64,000 bases of DNA, from assembly GCA_018398575.1 (NCBI GenBank), contig JAGTXZ010000018.1, forward strand, positions 930,001 through 994,000. The letters are read 5' to 3'. A program made the translations under genes and the position numbers. The notes beneath the pieces were generated by a model. The model saw only the letters and a list, made by a program, of their open reading frames with translations. It had not been told where the DNA came from and made no database searches. Source of the stretch: Ampelomyces quisqualis. Taxonomy: Eukaryota; Ascomycota; Dothideomycetes; Pleosporales; Phaeosphaeriaceae. This document shows positions 60,505 to 64,000 of this stretch, piece after piece (position 1 is the first letter of the stretch; every line of letters begins with the position of its first letter).

Positions 60505-60670
60505 GTAAATAGGTTTAAGGTACTCCTCTATAGGTAGTAGTTAGGTTAAGGTACAACCTAAGAGGAGTAGAGTAGGGTTTAGGTTATGCAGGGGCTAGGG
60601 TAGAGTTTAGGTTAGAGTATACAGCTTAGGGGGTTAAGGTTAGGTTGTTAGTTAGGTTAGGGTACCTGCT
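60505..60670 (+). repeat. G-rich TTAGG-like degenerate repeat
   Basis: Strand-asymmetric segment with many GGTTTAGG, GTTAGGTT and AGGGTTTAGGTTA motifs in otherwise AT-rich DNA. Not a perfect telomere repeat. Confidence 0.5.
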
Positions 60671-60899
60671 ATAGAGTTATACTTGTGCAGCGCCTCTAAT
60701 CTAACACCTGTAACAAGTATGTTACTTAGGGGTAAAGTAGAGTAAAAGAAATAAGAGTATTTTAGCGTGTATCCTAAAATAAGGTTATTGCAAGAACTAG
60801 GTTTAGGCACTATAGTTTAAAATTGCAGTTGTTTAATTAGCTTTATAACCTGCCTATTATAGTTATTTATTATAGTTTTTACCTTGCTTGTTTTGGCTA

Positions 60900-61690
60900 G
60901 TTAAGAGCTACTCTTTATTATATTTTTTTATTACGCTTACTAGTCTAAGAAACAAGAAGGCCTTAATATCTTCCTCTATAGGCGCTGCTTATACTAAAGA
61001 GTCTAGAGTAGTGCACTATACAATAGGGTTGCAGATTCCCTAATGTTACTTTCTTTGTTACTCTCCTACTCCTTGTTACATGTCTAATCCTTAAAACGTT
61101 AGATTTTTAAGCTAGTTAGACTAGCAAAATTAATAAGACCTAAAAGCTTAAGTAGATCCTAAACACTCTTAGCGCTTTGTTAAGATCCTGCAGTTAGTAA
61201 TTATACTGTAGAATAGTTTAGTTATACGTTCTTCTTAGTAATTGCGTGTTTTACAACTATAATCTTTTAGATTATTTCTGCTCTAGGTCTATACTATTAG
61301 TCTTTTAGGACGTCTCTTGCAGTATTAAATAAGCGCTTAACTCTAACTTCTGTAAGCTATACAGCTAGTACGTCTTTAGTAACCTAGGCTAGGCGTAGGT
61401 ACATTTCTGCGTTAGCCTGCTACTAGATAAGTATATTTAATAAATTCTTATAATCTTCTTTACTAGTTAGAGAAGTGCTAAGGTAGCAGAAAGCTTCTGC
61501 ATAGAGTAGTCTAATGCTTGTGTTAGTTTTATAAGAGAGATTAGCACTTAACCTACTAGACTATATTCTTTAAGAAAGAGGCCTTCTAAACTACTAGTGT
61601 TTAGGTAAACACTGTAGTTGCAAAGAATAAACTAGAGTGTAGTCTTTGTTTATTACTATAGGGTTGTTCTTGTATTAATTAATTTAGTCT
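60900..61690 (-). pseudogene. hAT-family transposase remnant
   Basis: On the minus strand (about 61,415-61,255) the frame encodes AEMYLRLA, TKDVLAV, LTEVRVKRLFNTARDVL and EII-stop-KIIVVKHA. This is the hAT C-terminal dimerisation block (YPxLxxxArDxLaxpxSxxxvERxFSxaxxxl). Trp, Gln and Arg codons are replaced by TAG/TAA. The rest of the protein is not clearly traceable. The segment 62,550-62,920 may hold its 5' part, separated by the short TIR element. Confidence 0.65.
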
Positions 61691-61704
61691 AAGAACTAAC
61701 GCTA

Positions 61705-62548
61705 CGTCAGGAAAATACAACGTTAGCGACATCCGCGACATTAGCGACACTGTCAGAACAGTCAACCAGACGGTTCTTGACTGTACTTAACTGTCCCTAG
61801 GGTTCCCTATTTGTTCTGGCCGCCTAATTAGACTGAAACGCTCAAATTAATCTGCCTGATCCACTGGACCCACCTGCCCCACCCGCGCCATTACGTTATT
61901 ATCCTAAAAACCAAAAATATAGAGCTTGATTTTCTCTTTAAAACGTACTTTTCAGATTTCTTATAGCTGCTCTCGTTGTTGAGATGCAAGGCAGTAAAGT
62001 TTGTAGAGTTTTAAAGTTCTTTGCCAAGGCTTGTTTTCGCTAAAGCTCTAGCACTTTAACTAGATAATATATTATATTTTTTATTAAAGAAATAGTAACT
62101 AAAGTGCAGATTTTACTTTAGGACATTTTATTATAGTATATTATATAGGGGGTGCGTAGATCTATTGTGTTGAACATACTTAAAGTTTTTTTAAAAAAGT
62201 TTATAACTTCAACGCGCTATATCTCAATAACTAGAGCAGCTACAAAAATTCTGAATAGTGCATTTTAAAGAGGGAATTCCGCTCTATATTTTGTATTTCT
62301 AGGTTACTTACGTAATCATGAAAATACAGCAATACAGTCACGTGAGTAAAATTGGTAACATTAGCGACACTAGCGACTCTGTCGGATCTGGCGACTCTGT
62401 TAGGTTGCTGTTGGGTCGCTGTTAGGTCGCTAGCGACTAGAAGTGAGTGGGGCGACTTTGGCGAATTGTCTGGTGGACAGTATCGCTATTGGGCCGCTGC
62501 GGGTCGCGGCAATTGGGCCGATCAGATCAATCTTAAATTTTCCTGACG
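61705..62548 (+). mobile_element. 844 bp short TIR element (MITE-like), young copy
   Basis: Ends CGTCAGGAAAATACAACG and AAATTTTCCTGACG, flanked by TA. Base composition is much closer to normal than its surroundings. Subterminal regions have many GCGAC or GTCGC motifs (61,727-61,760 and 62,360-62,510), and the interior has two imperfect inverted arms of about 110 bp (61,900-62,000 and 62,190-62,310). No coding capacity, so it needs a transposase in trans. It is inserted in the hAT segment. Confidence 0.85.
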
Positions 62549-62924
62549 TAGTATATACGTTTAAAGTCTAGTCTCTATATATTCCTCTAGGTATTATTAG
62601 CAGTACGCTGTAATAAACCTATGTAATAAACATAGTCTCTACCTTATATATAGTAAGCTTTTAGAATAGATTAAAGATAGTTATAACGTTGTAAAGATAT
62701 CTCTGTTCCTTATCTGTGCGTAAATAATACTTTAACAACTTCTTCTTGCCTTTCTCTGCTACTGCCTTTACTATTACTAGCTACTTCTTGCAATAGCTAG
62801 TCTTATTCTTCTTGTAAGATAGCTTAGTTATTATTTAATCTAAAAAGTTCAAAAGTCTGTTATATATTAACTAGATATATAGGGCCTAAGGTGTGTTGCT
62901 TTTACTAATTCTGTTAGTACCTGA
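62549..62924. other. AT-rich segment, possible hAT 5' part
   Basis: Short Lys-rich minus-strand frame (KNKTSYCKK-like near 62,800). Too degraded to name. Confidence 0.3.
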
Positions 62925-64000
62925 AAGCAGGTTATAGAGCTAATCTAATAGGTAATTTAGTAATAGCTAGTAATATACTTAGGTAAAAGTTATTCTTCTA
63001 CTCTATATTATAGGCAGTAAGGTATTCTACTATCTAATTAAATAAGTTTCTCTATTAGTGCCTAAACTCTAGGTTAGAGGCTTACAATCCTAGTATAATC
63101 TTTGTCTATAAGTAGTAAAACTACTCTAAAGAAGGTACTTGTCCCTTAACTACAGAACTTAGAAACCTAGCTTTAAATAAGAGAAAGGTTTTCTTCTTAG
63201 TTATCTATAATTAAATAAACGCTGCACAGCTTTTAGCTACCTTATTGCCTATAATAAAGTAAGACTTAAGTAGCTTAATTATTTGCTTAGAATTCTAGAA
63301 TTACTCTTAATTAGTATCTAATAGATATTAAGGCTTAAGATAGCTCTTAGCTAGTCCTGTAGTGTAATTCTATACTAGGGCCATGCGTTATCTTTTGGTC
63401 TAAAAGTAATCTAAGTTAATTTTAAGTTAATTCTAAATAGATACCTCCTATTAGCAGAAAGTAGAATCTTTTTTATTACTAAGATTGTTTATATTAGGCG
63501 TCTTTTCTAATTGTTAAAGTTAATAAGAACTTCTATAGTAATATAAGTGTTTAGATATAGAGCTGTTAGATAAATAGCAAAGTATAGAAGAGTTCTAAAA
63601 GGTTTTAGTAGTAAGTAGAAGCTTGTCTAGTTCTACTAAAGAAGTTAGTTCTTTCTTAAGAGAATTTATTTCTACTAAAACCTGTTTTAGTTCTTGTTGT
63701 AATTAATTAACCTCTATTTATGCAAAAGTTAGATTTAGTGCAGCTCTTAGCTAAGGTCTCTCCTTAGATTTCTTAGTGTTTCAATTTTTTATTTTAGCAC
63801 TCTATTACTAGGTTATAACAGTTAATATAGAGTCTCTTTAGGATTCTCTAGGTATTAGTGCTAGTATAGCTTTAGGGGGAGTTATTAGTATTACCTCTAA
63901 TACTCCTAGGTTATTAATAGTCTCTAAGTCTCTATTCTAGCGCCAAACGCAACTTTTACTAAAGTAATTCTAACTGTTATATTAATAGAAAGATCTAAAC
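62925..64000 (-). mobile_element. Gypsy family 1, copy 2, gag portion
   Basis: Collinear with copy 1 from about 31,700 to 32,760 (gag side), same strand, running off the right edge. About 2.2 kb of the element corresponding to 29,545-31,700 (protease/reverse transcriptase) is missing between this part and 60,500, replaced by the hAT and short-TIR segment. Confidence 0.8.

Larger units (their letters stand above)
48721..64000. other. AT-rich, RIP-mutated transposon block 2
   Basis: Same composition and stop-codon pattern as block 1. It begins near 48,740 just after AATCTAAT/ATTAGATT-rich sequence and runs off the right edge. It consists mostly of two Gypsy families, a hAT segment and a short TIR element. 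Confidence 0.85.

Noticed and set aside
62352..62546. 64-codon frame at the right end of the short TIR element
   Set aside because: Made of the subterminal GCGAC repeats; not conserved in the 15,653 copy.

Overview
The window looks like a filamentous ascomycete (Pezizomycotina, quite possibly Dothideomycetes) chromosome. Genes have 44-82 bp introns with CTAAY-type branch sites. Gene-rich DNA of normal base composition abuts very AT-rich blocks in which transposon reading frames are littered with TAG/TAA where Gln or Trp codons are expected. That is the footprint of repeat-induced point mutation (RIP, C-to-T mainly at CpA). Species cannot be fixed from the sequence alone.

Region 1 (1-10,230) is a normal-GC gene block. 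After a short-period repeat (1-215) come: a RING-finger gene with SUMO-interaction-like motifs (558-1450, +); a pseudokinase-like gene (2874-3942, +); a probably mitochondrial methyltransferase-fold gene (4261-5239, -); a C-terminal scrap of a short-chain dehydrogenase (6547-6825, +); a probably secreted alpha/beta hydrolase (6959-8103, +); and a CYP52-like cytochrome P450 with an in-frame TGA and an altered ExxR motif (8188-9721, -). Two of these genes are best explained by GC-AG introns. The SDR scrap and broken P450 beside the hydrolase suggest a decaying detoxification or metabolite locus.

Region 2 (about 10,230-46,250) is an AT-rich, RIP-degraded block. Its outline is one pair of related terminal inverted repeats at 11,900 and 46,019 that bounds about 34 kb. 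Inside are a Plavaka-type (CACTA-related) transposase remnant, at least two other very long degraded reading frames that I cannot identify, several tandem-repeat arrays, and three later insertions: an 845 bp short element with the same ends, a 7.1 kb chromodomain Ty3/Gypsy element with target-site duplication AAAGG, and a much less mutated solo LTR with duplication AAACT.

Region 3 (about 46,250-48,700) is a small normal-GC island between the two AT blocks. It holds a promoter-equipped gene for a 77-residue Cys-rich protein and a gene for an Asn/Ser/Gly-rich protein.

Region 4 (about 48,720-64,000) is a second AT-rich block: a tRNA-like sequence, a structurally complete chromodomain Gypsy element of a different family (49,885-56,640, duplication ACTAG), then a second copy of the first Gypsy family cut by a nested solo LTR (duplication ATTTG) and by a hAT-transposon segment that itself carries a comparatively fresh 844 bp short TIR element.

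The strongest hidden signals are: (a) the roughly 34 kb TIR-bounded element, whose ends are shared with short non-autonomous elements carrying clustered GCGAC subterminal motifs; and (b) antisense reading frames (Cys motif plus charged helical region) lying between integrase and the 3' LTR in both Gypsy families, one with its own TATA-like and CT-rich leader.
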